DNA of 57,146 nucleotides from Thermodesulfobacteriota bacterium (GCA_024762675.1 JANTGZ010000005.1:1-57146); one strand, 5' to 3'. Positions 36,194 to 44,321 are shown, counted from the first letter of the stretch. Notes: generated from the sequence alone by a model not told the origin. Made by a program: numbers and translations.

Positions 36194-37747
36194 ATGCGTC
36201 TGAAACTGATTGTTCAGATCTCGCTGATTACGGGAATTGTCCTCTCGTTTACCTCGGCCCTCTTTGGTTATTTCAATATCTCCAGCTTAAAGCAAGCCTT
36301 CCTCCAGAGCGCAGTATCTGACCTCGACCACCTGGGCGAAACCATCTTCAGATCCGTATTTCATCAGATGTTGGAAAATGACAGGAATGCGATTCAGGTT
36401 ACAATAGTGGAGGTGGGACAAGGAAAAGGGATCGAGCGTATCAGGATCCTCAATCGGGATGGGATGGTGGCCTTCTCCACCCGGAAGGGTGAAATCTGCA
36501 CCACTGTTGTCAAGCAACAGGCTCCGGCATGTATGGTCTGCCATAATGAAGAAATGTCTTCTGAGGATTCCTGCGCCTCTTTGCCGCGAAGCAGAATGCT
36601 TGTTAATAGTGACGGCAAAAAGGTTCTTGGTATGATTAGACCCATATATAATGAGCCGACCTGCTGGACGGGTGCCTGCCATGCCCACTCCAAGGATACG
36701 AAACTTCTGGGACTTCTGGAGATTACCATCTCCGCCGATCCCATGTTGTCGATGATCAGAAATTATCGCAACAATGCCGTGATTCAGATCTTTTTCCTGA
36801 TTCTCTCCATCTCGCTTTGTCTTACCCTGCTTACCAAGAGGTTGATTATTCAGCCGGTTCATACGCTGTTGGAACATACCCGGGCTGTTGGAAAGGGGAA
36901 TTGGCGCCTTATCAAATCAGTGCCGGGGGATGAATTAGGAGAACTCTCCGAGGCGTTCAATGACATGACCGGCAAGCTCAAAAAGAATCAGGATGAAATG
37001 GATGAGTGGGCGGCTACGCTGGAGACCCGGGTCGAGGAGCGCACTCGCGAAATAAAGGAGATGCAGGCAGTTCTGGTCCGCTCGGAAAAACTTGCTTCTC
37101 TCGGTGAACTCGTTGCGGGGATCGCCCACGAGCTCAATAATCCACTTACAGGGGTTATGATTCACGCTTCTCTCCTTGCGAGGGATCCACGTCTGGATGA
37201 TGGCCTGGTGGAGGATTGCCAAACTGTTATTGACGAGACCACGCGCTGCTCCAAGATTGTCAAAGAACTGCTTGACTTCGCCAGGGTCTCTGATCCGCAA
37301 AAGGTAATGCAGCCGGTCAGCAAAGTAATTGACAAAACAATAGCCCTGATCGAACACCATAGCGATTTCAAAGACACCGAGTTAATCAAGGAGTATGATC
37401 CTGATCTTCCGGAAACCTTGATGGACGCTTCTCAGATTGAGCAGGTTCTAATCAACATAATGATCAATGCAAGCCAGGCTATGCCTGAGGGGGGGGAGCT
37501 GTTTATAAAGACTGGGGTGAGTGAATCTGGGAACCACATCTATGTCCGGATTGAGGATACAGGTTGCGGCATTCCAAAAGAGAATATAGAAAAACTTTTC
37601 GATCCCTTTTTCAGCACCAAAGGACACAAAGGTACCGGCTTGGGCCTTTCGGTTTCTTACGGAATTATCCAGTCTCATGGTGGTGATATCGAAGTTGAGA
37701 GCACGCCGGGAACGGGCACAGCTTTCACCATTATTTTACCCATATAA
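36194..37747 (+). CDS. Membrane sensor histidine kinase with periplasmic heme-c motifs
   Basis: A 517-residue kinase. Helix 1 is about residues 7-27 and helix 2 about 196-213. The periplasmic domain between them contains two covalent heme-binding motifs: CMVCH (C113-C116-H117) and the longer CWTGACH (C157-C162-H163, CX4CH type known from cytochrome c3). HAMP (about 214-268), coiled coil, HisKA with H312 (AGIAHELNNPLTG) and HATPase boxes (INIMINASQAM, GTGLGLSVSYG) follow. It should sense redox state, a gas or electron-carrier status through the hemes and phosphorylate the upstream regulator. GAGGAGG lies before the ATG. Heme attachment is predicted from motifs only. Confidence 0.88.
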   Translation: MRLKLIVQISLITGIVLSFTSALFGYFNISSLKQAFLQSAVSDLDHLGETIFRSVFHQMLENDRNAIQVTIVEVGQGKGIERIRILNRDGMVAFSTRKGEICTTVVKQQAPACMVCHNEEMSSEDSCASLPRSRMLVNSDGKKVLGMIRPIYNEPTCWTGACHAHSKDTKLLGLLEITISADPMLSMIRNYRNNAVIQIFFLILSISLCLTLLTKRLIIQPVHTLLEHTRAVGKGNWRLIKSVPGDELGELSEAFNDMTGKLKKNQDEMDEWAATLETRVEERTREIKEMQAVLVRSEKLASLGELVAGIAHELNNPLTGVMIHASLLARDPRLDDGLVEDCQTVIDETTRCSKIVKELLDFARVSDPQKVMQPVSKVIDKTIALIEHHSDFKDTELIKEYDPDLPETLMDASQIEQVLINIMINASQAMPEGGELFIKTGVSESGNHIYVRIEDTGCGIPKENIEKLFDPFFSTKGHKGTGLGLSVSYGIIQSHGGDIEVESTPGTGTAFTIILPI

Positions 37748-37848
37748 GTCACAAAAATCGGTAATTATTCCTTTTTCTGATTTATCCTACATTAATATAT
37801 CTACTTAGACGTGAGAACCACTGATGTGTGGTGTTTGAAATATGTTCA

Positions 37849-37890
37849 AATGCAAAAAGGCCACCTATCTTATGGTGGCCTTTTTGCATT
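37849..37890. terminator. Bidirectional terminator between converging operons
   Basis: A perfect 17-bp stem: 37849-37865 (AATGCAAAAAGGCCACC) pairs with 37874-37890, loop TATCTTAT. Both strands end in a T-run, so it can end the kinase transcript and the opposing small-protein transcript. Confidence 0.93.
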
Positions 37891-37899
37891 GAAATTCGT

Positions 37900-38121
37900 T
37901 TAGGATTCGGTTGTTGCGGCTTTTTCTTTTGTGTGTGCCAATCCCTTGATGAACCCTACAACCAACATGAGAGCCGGAACCAGTTGGGCGACAACGACCA
38001 GAGCACAGACACCGACGAAGGCGGAGACGAGAATCCCGCTTTTATAAACTACTGTTTCAGCTGCAAATGCTGGATTGATAACTGCCAGAACCAAAAAGAT
38101 TGTTGTGATTGCCGTTTTCAT
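37900..38121 (-). CDS. Small exported membrane protein B1 (cassette copy 1)
   Basis: A 73-residue protein with a Sec-type signal (MKTAITTIFLVLAVINPAFAA, cleavage likely after AFA) and one hydrophobic helix (about residues 28-58) containing the motif ALVVVAQLVPAL. The tail is short and charged. It is a close paralogue of B2 at 44079-44321 and shares the AL-V-Q-VPA core with A1 and A2. GGAG precedes the ATG. It is last in copy 1 and has no recognised family. Its strict co-location with a receiver-like protein suggests a membrane signalling or channel role, but this is a guess. Confidence 0.85.
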   Translation of the reverse strand: MKTAITTIFLVLAVINPAFAAETVVYKSGILVSAFVGVCALVVVAQLVPALMLVVGFIKGLAHTKEKAATTES

Positions 38122-38176
38122 GATTAATTCTCCTTTTCTGTTTTCCCTACCTTTGGATTGTCAATTTATTAGAGTT

Positions 38177-38581
38177 TCAATTAGAAATATTTTTGGGCGC
38201 TCTTTTGTCTGTTGAATTATGAAAGGCGCATTGAACCACCTGTCTGATCTCCGTCCTGTCATCGCCATTTACTGGTTTTAAGGCATGATAGAAGATCCTC
38301 TCTTTACGAACTTTACGGATAAGATTGGGGGATTCAACATTCGAAATAAGGATAATTTTCAGGTTCTGGTTACATCTCTTTAAAAGGGGGATTATTTCCG
38401 TTGCCGATAAGCCGTCAAACTCGCTTCCCAACAAGATGACTGTGGCCTCTCTTTTTAAGACATTACGCAGAACAATGCCCATGGAATCCGCCTCGATAAC
38501 CCGGTATCCGCTCCCATTGAAAAACCCGACGATATGTTTGCGAGTCTCTTTATCCGTGTCAATTATCTGAAGAGTCTGCAT
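38177..38581 (-). CDS. Receiver-like protein without the phospho-acceptor Asp (copy 1)
   Basis: A 134-residue stand-alone receiver-fold protein. The acidic N-terminal positions are present (D8, D10) and the conserved Lys is K102 (HALKPVNGDD), but the phosphorylation site aligns to G52 in ILLGSEFDG instead of Asp. It cannot be phosphorylated in the usual way and has no output domain. The ATG at 38581 is preferred over the 13-codon-longer frame because residues from MQTLQ onward match copy 2. The paralogue at 44369-44782 has the same Gly. It lies between A1 and B1. Confidence 0.85.
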   Translation of the reverse strand: MQTLQIIDTDKETRKHIVGFFNGSGYRVIEADSMGIVLRNVLKREATVILLGSEFDGLSATEIIPLLKRCNQNLKIILISNVESPNLIRKVRKERIFYHALKPVNGDDRTEIRQVVQCAFHNSTDKRAPKNISN

Positions 38582-38636
38582 GATCAATCTCACTTTCCAG
38601 GAAATACCTAGGTAGCCCAATCTATCGGGAGTTGTT

Positions 38637-38873
38637 TTACTTTACATTACCAGAAGCTGTTTCACGGTTCTTTGCTTTCCCGAAAACACCCGCCATCATA
38701 GAACCAAACATTATCAAAGCTGGGACAAACTGTAAGGTAACGATAAGAGCCAAAAATCCAAGAAAAATCCATCCAGCGAGGCCGAACTCAGTACCCTCGG
38801 CGCCGGTCGCGGCAAAAGCCGAATTTGCATACATGATGGTCATCAGTGTGACGATACGTAATGTGTTCTTCAT
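38637..38873 (-). CDS. Small exported membrane protein A1 (cassette copy 1)
   Basis: A 78-residue protein with a signal peptide (MKNTLRIVTLMTIMYANSAFA) and one helix (about residues 33-62) with ALIVTLQFVPALIMFGSMM. GGAGGTG upstream fits the ATG at 38873 rather than the GTG at 38882. By eye it is about two-thirds identical to A2 (44825-45073) and shares its core with B1/B2. It is the first gene of copy 1, after a sigma-54-type promoter at 38961-38976. Confidence 0.85.
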   Translation of the reverse strand: MKNTLRIVTLMTIMYANSAFAATGAEGTEFGLAGWIFLGFLALIVTLQFVPALIMFGSMMAGVFGKAKNRETASGNVK

Positions 38874-38897
38874 TTTTCTCACCTCCGCTTAGCTTCA

Positions 38898-38915
38898 AAA
38901 GACTTCAATGTCTTT
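38898..38915 (-). other. Leader hairpin of cassette copy 1
   Basis: AAAGAC (38898-38903) pairs with GTCTTT (38910-38915) in the 5' leader of A1, just before the ribosome-binding site. Copy 2 has a hairpin at the same place with a different stem sequence. Confidence 0.45.
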
Positions 38916-38960
38916 CGCGTTGTATGTTTTGCATTATATTCTTTATACAATCTACATAAC

Positions 38961-38976
38961 TGCATGGGGCGTGCCA
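38961..38976 (-). promoter_or_regulatory. Sigma-54-type promoter of cassette copy 1
   Basis: On the minus strand the site reads TGGCACGCCCCATGCA: GG and GC separated by exactly 10 bases and a -24 box TGGCACG identical to consensus. The -12 box is ATGCA rather than TTGCA. It lies about 90 bp before the A1 start. Confidence 0.7.
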
Positions 38977-39149
38977 GTTGTAAAATAAATCACATTAGTT
39001 TTATAAGGTCTTGAATTTACACGTTTTGAGGTTTTTAGGTGGGGGAAGATGATGCACTGTATTACGGCCGGATGTATATGATTTTTATACAATAAATTAG
39101 CTGATAGGGATCAAATAGAGATATCGAAAATCATAACCCTGTAAAAATT

Positions 39150-39195
39150 AAAGGATTATCCGATATCATTTGGGAGTATACGAAAAAAGTGCTCC
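39150..39195. promoter_or_regulatory. 46-nt conserved block upstream of cassette copy 1 (candidate enhancer)
   Basis: Runs from AAAGGATTATC through TTTGGGAGTATAC to GTGCTCC. It matches 41 of 46 bases with 45351-45396. It lies 174 bp upstream of the -24 box, a normal distance for a sigma-54 enhancer. It contains an imperfect dyad, GGAGTA...TGCTCC. Confidence 0.55.
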
Positions 39196-39368
39196 TTATT
39201 TCCGGATTTATCTTTCAAGATATGGGAAGCTGCCGGAGATGAGCTCTTTCGTACGAAGGTAGATGGAATGGAAGGGAAAATTGTTTTTTTTGGGGGGGTG
39301 AGTTTGCCGATGGTAACAAATGTTACCTTATCTATTTGTTCAGGAGTAGGACTTTGATGTTGCCACCA

Positions 39369-39893
39369 TCATTTTTCCAAGTATGCGAGGACCTTCTCTT
39401 CTTCTTTTATGGCCTCGCTGCAGCCGGACCAGACCCGGTAGTTCTCAAGGCCGAGAATCGTCAGGCCGGCGATGAACACCGGCCAGAAATTATCCCGAAG
39501 CGCGTCGGTATAATAATAGAATAGATAAAATGCCGAAAGATAGCCGATATGTGACCAACCTCGAAAGCGGCGAGGCCCGGTGTTCATATGGCCAAATATG
39601 AGAATGAGGGCTGAAAAAGCGTAGACGATCAGGGCAATGCTGATGAGGGAGGGTGAGGGTGATGCACCTAGAAAGATTCTGACTTCCTCGGATATCGGGG
39701 GGAGAAACCGGAAATTGGCCGCGGCCCCTAGGCTGACCAGGAAAAAGAGGGCCATCCACCATTGACCATAGCGTATCTGTTTTTTAAGGTAGCGGATTCG
39801 AATATGAATTTCCTGGCGCCGTGAGTCCGGGCTCAGTACACCCTCATCAGGGGATAAGTGATGATTTTGTTTCTGCTTCCGCCGTAAAAACAC
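39369..39893 (-). CDS. Four-helix membrane protein of unknown function
   Basis: A 174-residue protein starting at GTG 39893. Four hydrophobic helices (about residues 45-62, 80-101, 112-128 and 133-146) lie between a basic N terminus and an acidic C-terminal tail. No family is recognised. It follows the kinase-less heme sensor by 90 bp on the same strand, so it may be the last gene of the respiratory operon and could be a quinone-site or anchor subunit. Confidence 0.7.
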   Translation of the reverse strand: MFLRRKQKQNHHLSPDEGVLSPDSRRQEIHIRIRYLKKQIRYGQWWMALFFLVSLGAAANFRFLPPISEEVRIFLGASPSPSLISIALIVYAFSALILIFGHMNTGPRRFRGWSHIGYLSAFYLFYYYTDALRDNFWPVFIAGLTILGLENYRVWSGCSEAIKEEEKVLAYLEK

Positions 39894-39983
39894 TCAAAAA
39901 CCCCCATTTGCCTAACAACTTTGAAAGGTTGCTGAGCCCCCGGCCTTAAGAACTAAATCAAATTATACACCCTTTCCTTGTGT

Positions 39984-40811
39984 CTAGTTATCAGCTTTCT
40001 TACTTTTTTTCAATGCCATTTCAGCAAGATGTTTTTCTCTAGCCATATCAAAATAGATCTCGCCAAGGATCTCAACCTCATTGACTCCTTTGGGATAATC
40101 ATTATCCAGACTTCCCCCGGAAACCTTTTTTACATAGTCCATCAACTGGCTGATGGGTATCAGCAGGTTTCGTCTGAGGAGGGCGCTGACGCCGCCTACC
40201 GATAATATAAGAATCATAATGCAGAAGACTATCATTTTCCAGCGCAGAGTCAGCAGCCTACTGTCCATAGAATCAGTTGACAGGCCGATGTCCAGGGTGC
40301 CGAGAACTTTCTGTTGGGAGGGGTGAAAGTGGCATTCACCCGCAGAGCATTGTGAGTCATTATATATTGGAGAGGTGATGGCCAACACATTGCGGTTTTG
40401 GGCATTGACAAAGCGTCTCGCCAGTTCCATGGAGCCCAAACGTAATGCAGGCTCTGAACCGCTGTGACACTCAATGCATCCGGCTGTGGATTTGTCTACA
40501 ACCTGATTTAACTCCTCAGGCTTCGAGGAGAACATGATAACCCCCTCTTTATTGAAGATCCGGAGATGTTCGACTCCCTCCTGGTCTCCGATACTGTTAA
40601 TAATATGGTAAAGATTTTTCCGGTCATCCGTCATCATGGCGTATCGGGTTGAAGTGACAACAGTAGCAGCGAGGTTGGTCTCCTGCTGTACCGCAGTTTC
40701 CAGAAGATCCTCTTTAATAGAGGAACACAGGATTAAGCTGCAGATGATGACAAAACCAGTCAGGGAAAGTGCTACCGGGACGATTGCTTTGGAAGCTAAG
40801 TTGTTGAACAT
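39984..40811 (-). CDS. Kinase-less heme-c sensor-like membrane protein
   Basis: A 275-residue paralogue of the kinase sensor at 36194-37747. Helix 1 is about residues 8-30 and helix 2 about 193-212. Between them lie CIECH (C112-C115-H116) and CSAGECH (C155-C160-H161, CX4CH), with TSPIYND around the second motif as in the kinase. A HAMP-like segment follows to about residue 262, then the protein ends: there is no HisKA, ATPase, GGDEF or methyl-accepting domain. AGGAGG precedes the ATG. It might modulate the kinase, act as an electron carrier, or be a decoy receptor. Heme binding is inferred from motifs. Confidence 0.83.
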   Translation of the reverse strand: MFNNLASKAIVPVALSLTGFVIICSLILCSSIKEDLLETAVQQETNLAATVVTSTRYAMMTDDRKNLYHIINSIGDQEGVEHLRIFNKEGVIMFSSKPEELNQVVDKSTAGCIECHSGSEPALRLGSMELARRFVNAQNRNVLAITSPIYNDSQCSAGECHFHPSQQKVLGTLDIGLSTDSMDSRLLTLRWKMIVFCIMILILSVGGVSALLRRNLLIPISQLMDYVKKVSGGSLDNDYPKGVNEVEILGEIYFDMAREKHLAEMALKKSKKADN

Positions 40812-40921
40812 GTCCGATCCTCCTTTCTGGTCTTCCGGTTTCCTCGTTGGGGTATTTTAAAAATACTCTTGATGGTGTCTCACCAAAGCTGTACTTTCAG
40901 CGGAGGTGAAAAAATTACTGG

Positions 40922-40956
40922 AACCGTCATACCGACAGAAAGCCGGTATGGCGGTT
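40922..40956 (-). terminator. Hairpin between the NrfD-like gene and the heme-sensor paralogue
   Basis: AACCGTCATACC (40922-40933) pairs with GGTATGGCGGTT (40945-40956), one G-T wobble. On the minus strand a T-run follows after about 8 bases. It may attenuate transcription into the downstream heme-sensor gene. Confidence 0.6.
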
Positions 40957-40965
40957 TAGAGAAGT

Positions 40966-42309
40966 TTACGAGGACATCTCACTTACTAACTGTTGCTTGG
41001 CTTGAGCTGGGCTAGGGTCAGCCAGGTCGGGCACGGGTACGGAGACCAGCTCAGCTGCCGGTTCAGTCTTCCACGAATACAGTATTGGCAGTCGATAGAG
41101 AATAAAACGATAGACTGTTACGAACAGGAAAAATATAGTTACGCTTATGATCGTTTCCAATAGAGGGGGCCACTCCTGGTAAAGGTTCCAGTTGAAAGTG
41201 ATCAAGACTGTGTTAAGTCGGTTCATCAATAATCCGCCAATCGTTAGAAACGCTGTAAAGCGGATCAGGCCAACGCTTTTTCTTCTAATACCGAAAGAGA
41301 AAAGGGTGACAGGCAGGATTACTCCTAGAAAGATCTCTGCCATATACAATTTCCCCCATCCGGTGGCCAGGTAGGACCATTGATTGTCATGGATAAGCCC
41401 GATAAGCTTAATCACAAAATAGGTTACCAGAGCCATGCTTGCACCTTTGGCCAGACCGATAGTGATGGTGTCGAGATTATCCAAAAACTCATCACCGCAA
41501 CGCCAGGCCATGGTCTTTTTAACAATGGTACTGACCGCAATAACCATGCAAAGGCCGGCAAAAACCGCAGAACAGAGGAAGAAGATCCACATGAACTCCG
41601 CCGAGTACCAGAGCGGGTGTACTTTCCCCGGTGCATAAGTAAGGAGGGTTCCTAAGGCTCCCTGATGGAGCGTCGAAAGGATGATTCCCGCCACAGTTAA
41701 GCCGATGGTTCCTTTATGGATATAGTTCTTCGCGGTGGGCCAGTTGATCCATTCAAAAAATGCTTCGGAGACTTCCAGTACCTGTACTGTCAGGTAGGTT
41801 GCAACATGCCAGCCCACCAAAAAGAGAACCGCCGCCGTACCCCAGGCGACAACCATGGGGTAGTAGAGCCGCCAAGGGCAACCAAGGTCTACCAGAAGAA
41901 AAACAACCGCAAAGAAATATCCGAGCAAGCCGTTGAGCAGCGCCAGGTTTAGTATGGGCTTGAATCCTTTGTGTCCGAAAAGTTCCACCGTCGTGCCGAG
42001 CAGAAATCCCGAGGCCGAGAGCGGCACCATACAGAAAAGACCAAAGCCTAAGAAAAGGCCCCATGGATAATCGAAACCGCCGTGCATAACCGAGCCCAGT
42101 CCATTGATATACCTGTAGACAATAACCGGCAGGCCGACGGCAAAGATCATAAACAGGAACCAATTGAAAGGATTACGCCGAAGTTGCTGGAAATACTCTT
42201 TAGGAGATAATCCCAGCAGCAGTTTCTGCATTATACTCCACTGATGGCCATCAGTCGGATCGTTTAGAGAGTCAACCGGCTTAAAGCCTTCTTTTATAAA
42301 ATGTTTCAT
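40966..42309 (-). CDS. HybB/NrfD-family membrane subunit (quinone-interacting)
   Basis: A 447-residue protein with about ten hydrophobic helices, the NrfD/PsrC/HybB fold. HybB-like features include GLFLGFGLFCMVPLSASGF in the first half and TLHQGALGTL in the middle. These subunits exchange electrons with menaquinone without heme. Its ATG overlaps the stop of the Fe-S gene by 4 bases (ATGA), so the two are translationally coupled. With the Fe-S protein and cytochrome it should form a quinone:cytochrome oxidoreductase like the Qrc or Cbc complexes of Desulfobacterota. The direction of electron flow is not known. Confidence 0.88.
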   Translation of the reverse strand: MKHFIKEGFKPVDSLNDPTDGHQWSIMQKLLLGLSPKEYFQQLRRNPFNWFLFMIFAVGLPVIVYRYINGLGSVMHGGFDYPWGLFLGFGLFCMVPLSASGFLLGTTVELFGHKGFKPILNLALLNGLLGYFFAVVFLLVDLGCPWRLYYPMVVAWGTAAVLFLVGWHVATYLTVQVLEVSEAFFEWINWPTAKNYIHKGTIGLTVAGIILSTLHQGALGTLLTYAPGKVHPLWYSAEFMWIFFLCSAVFAGLCMVIAVSTIVKKTMAWRCGDEFLDNLDTITIGLAKGASMALVTYFVIKLIGLIHDNQWSYLATGWGKLYMAEIFLGVILPVTLFSFGIRRKSVGLIRFTAFLTIGGLLMNRLNTVLITFNWNLYQEWPPLLETIISVTIFFLFVTVYRFILYRLPILYSWKTEPAAELVSVPVPDLADPSPAQAKQQLVSEMSS

Positions 42310-43259
42310 TCTCCTTGAACCTCCACTCTATTTTTAGACTCCTTATCCTTTTTCTCTCCCTTGCCCCCTTTTGCTAAGAGGTGAAATCCCAGAAACATGG
42401 CCGGCCAGATGCCTAAGACCATCGGTACGATGCCCAGGAAACTCTTGGTGTTGTCCAAGATCGGATGGTGCTGAAGGGTAGTGTTGAAATCTACTTGATC
42501 GAAGGGGACACTGGATAGATACATCCAGGAGGTACCGCCGACTTCGGTTTCCCCGTAGACATGATCCACATACTTTTTCGGGTTCGCTTTAATCCGTTCA
42601 TGGGCGGTTTTTACAAGGGTCTTCCGGTGGCCGAAAGTTAGAGCATCTTGTGGGCAGGCTTCGACACAGGCCGGCGGTTTCCCATTTTTGAGACGGCTAT
42701 CGTAGCAGAAGTTACATTTTATTATCTGAGGGTGTAAAGCACTGTCATAGGTGTAGGCCGGCATACTGAAGGGGCAGGCAACCATACACATTCTACAGCC
42801 AACGCAGACATCCGCGTTGTAGATGACCGCACCCTCTTTGGTTTTCGTGTAAGCGTTAACAAAGCATGAGGTCAGACAGGCCGGTTCACTGCAATGAAAG
42901 CACTGGAGTTTCCGGTAGACCGGTGCACCTTGATCTTTTGTCTCATAGCGGTTGACCACCGTGTAGGCTTTTTCAGTGGTTCTGCGTTTCTGTTTACCTT
43001 CGTGAAATACCTGGTCGAAAACTGAGAAGTCGTCAAAAGGAAGGGCCGGTTCCGGAAGGCCATGTTCTTTATTGCACGCCGCTTCGCAGGTACGACAGCC
43101 GATGCAGCGGGTAAGATCCACCAAGACCCCCATACTTTCAGGGTAACCTTCGAACTCCTTCATAGCAAAAGCTTTTTTAGTGGAGGACATCGCCGCGGCG
43201 GCGCTGCCGCCAGCGACGACGGTCGATTTGAGAAATTTTCTCCGGCTTATACCACTCAT
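42306..43259 (-). CDS. Tat-exported ferredoxin-like protein with four 4Fe-4S clusters (HybA/DsrO type)
   Basis: A 317-residue periplasmic Fe-S subunit. The twin-arginine signal is SRRKFLKS at the N terminus followed by a hydrophobic stretch to AFA. Cys groups for four clusters are visible: CIGCRTCEAAC, CFHCSEPACLTSC, CVGCRMCMVACP and CNFCYDSRLKNGKPPACVEACP. A C-terminal helix (about residues 283-300, GIVPMVLGIWPAMFLGFHLL) anchors it, as in HybA. It passes electrons between the HybB-like subunit and the cytochrome. No hydrogenase or molybdopterin catalytic subunit is encoded nearby, so it is not part of a Hyb hydrogenase here. Confidence 0.9.
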   Translation of the reverse strand: MSGISRRKFLKSTVVAGGSAAAAMSSTKKAFAMKEFEGYPESMGVLVDLTRCIGCRTCEAACNKEHGLPEPALPFDDFSVFDQVFHEGKQKRRTTEKAYTVVNRYETKDQGAPVYRKLQCFHCSEPACLTSCFVNAYTKTKEGAVIYNADVCVGCRMCMVACPFSMPAYTYDSALHPQIIKCNFCYDSRLKNGKPPACVEACPQDALTFGHRKTLVKTAHERIKANPKKYVDHVYGETEVGGTSWMYLSSVPFDQVDFNTTLQHHPILDNTKSFLGIVPMVLGIWPAMFLGFHLLAKGGKGEKKDKESKNRVEVQGE

Positions 43260-43310
43260 AATGATCTATCCCCCTTTCCTTGTTGAAAAATAATCTCTTT
43301 CTCGAAAAAA

Positions 43311-43838
43311 CTATTCATGACTGCCTCCAGTTCCACCGCCTGTGGGTGCATATTTGCCGGAACGATAAAAACGATCACCGGCGTCAGTTCTTTCATGACA
43401 GCTTGCACACTCTGAAGGTGCTTCCATTTCAATATGGCAGGTGAAACATCTCAGGTGATAGGCACCCTTGAGTCCTGTTATATCGACATGGTAGCGATTC
43501 GGATCAGTTTCCATCTTCGTTAGATACTCAACCGTGAATGGATCTTCGACATGACAATCTCTGCAGGCGACAGAGGTTGTCCCTTTACTATTGGAATGGC
43601 ATCTGGCGCACTGTTTATCGGCAACCCCATTGCCAAACACATGATGGTGGCAGACAGAACAGTCCTCCTCGACGCCGACATGTAGTTCGTGGTCAAAATC
43701 AACTCCATTGTAAAGGTGGGACAGGGAGTCTATGCGCACGGAATCTGGAGGCTCGCCACCAGCGCCAAAAGCCGGTGCGACGAGAAAACACAGTGCCACG
43801 ATCGTCCCTTTCAGGGCCCATCTTTTTCTACTTTTCAT
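43311..43838 (-). CDS. Periplasmic pentaheme cytochrome c
   Basis: A 175-residue protein starting at ATG 43838, chosen because GAGGAGG lies just upstream and a signal peptide (WALKGTIVALCFLVAPAFG) follows directly. Five CXXCH motifs are visible: C60, C77, C92, C131 and C144 as first cysteines, each with His at +4. The extra histidines around HHH (64-66) and H50/H53 suggest bis-His ligation as in class III cytochromes. It is the electron-transfer partner of the Fe-S and HybB-like subunits. Confidence 0.9.
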   Translation of the reverse strand: MKSRKRWALKGTIVALCFLVAPAFGAGGEPPDSVRIDSLSHLYNGVDFDHELHVGVEEDCSVCHHHVFGNGVADKQCARCHSNSKGTTSVACRDCHVEDPFTVEYLTKMETDPNRYHVDITGLKGAYHLRCFTCHIEMEAPSECASCHERTDAGDRFYRSGKYAPTGGGTGGSHE

Positions 43839-43869
43839 TCGTTCGTTCCTCCTCGAATGTTCAGAAATA

Positions 43870-44058
43870 CTATTTGTTTCCGTTATCAGCATCTTTATCG
43901 TACATGATAACTTTCCTATAAAAAAATGGAAATGCGATCAAAAACCCGACGCAGACGAGATATTCGACAGCCTTGATATAATCGTAGTATTCGACCAAGG
44001 TGCCAATCGCAACGGGTTCGCCGATAGTGTTGAAAAAATTAGTTAGTTGTTCGCCCAT
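43870..44058 (-). CDS. 62-residue single-helix membrane protein
   Basis: One hydrophobic helix (about residues 31-48, VEYLVCVGFLIAFPFFY) between an N-terminal polar part and a basic/acidic tail (RKVIMYDKDADNGNK). AGGAG lies 7 bases before the ATG at 44058. It sits between B2 and the cytochrome gene in the same orientation and may be a small subunit of the quinone:cytochrome complex. No family is recognised. Confidence 0.75.
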   Translation of the reverse strand: MGEQLTNFFNTIGEPVAIGTLVEYYDYIKAVEYLVCVGFLIAFPFFYRKVIMYDKDADNGNK

Positions 44059-44078
44059 TTAAAGATCTCCTTTTACAG

Positions 44079-44321
44079 TTAGTTTCCATTCGTTGAGGAT
44101 TCGACCACCGGAACCTCCTTTTTTTGTCCCATGCCGACTGATGCCTTGATGAACCCAAGCACCAGCATAAGAGCGGGAACCAGCTGAGCCACAACAATCA
44201 ATGCACAGATGCCGACAAAGACGCTGACCAGAACCCCGCTCTTGTAAACCACCGTTTTCGCGGCAAATGCCGGATTGATAACCGCCAGAACCAAAAAGAG
44301 TGTTGAGATCGCCGTTTTCAT
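44079..44321 (-). CDS. Small exported membrane protein B2 (cassette copy 2)
   Basis: An 80-residue protein with the signal MKTAISTLFLVLAVINPAFAA and one helix with ALIVVAQLVPALMLVLGFIK. The first 59 residues are almost the same as in B1 (37900-38121); the tails diverge. The ATG at 44321 has GGAG upstream and matches the start of B1. It is followed 20 bp later by the 62-residue membrane protein, so copy 2 runs into the respiratory operon. Confidence 0.85.
   Translation of the reverse strand: MKTAISTLFLVLAVINPAFAAKTVVYKSGVLVSVFVGICALIVVAQLVPALMLVLGFIKASVGMGQKKEVPVVESSTNGN

Larger units (their letters stand above)
38883..39368. other. Regulatory intergenic region of cassette copy 1
   Basis: 486 bases upstream of A1. 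It holds the leader hairpin, the sigma-54 promoter, AT-rich DNA and the 46-nt block, all shared with copy 2 (45083-45542). GGTAACAAATGTTACC at 39312-39327 is a perfect palindrome, possibly an operator or the end of the 174-residue gene. No gene was found. Confidence 0.6.

Noticed and set aside
38177-38620. Longer start for the receiver-like gene of copy 1
   Set aside because: The extra 13 residues are not shared with copy 2 and precede the conserved beginning of the fold.
40966-43259. Reading the HybA/HybB-like pair as a hydrogenase-2 operon
   Set aside because: No hydrogenase large or small subunit or maturation gene is present; the partner is a cytochrome.
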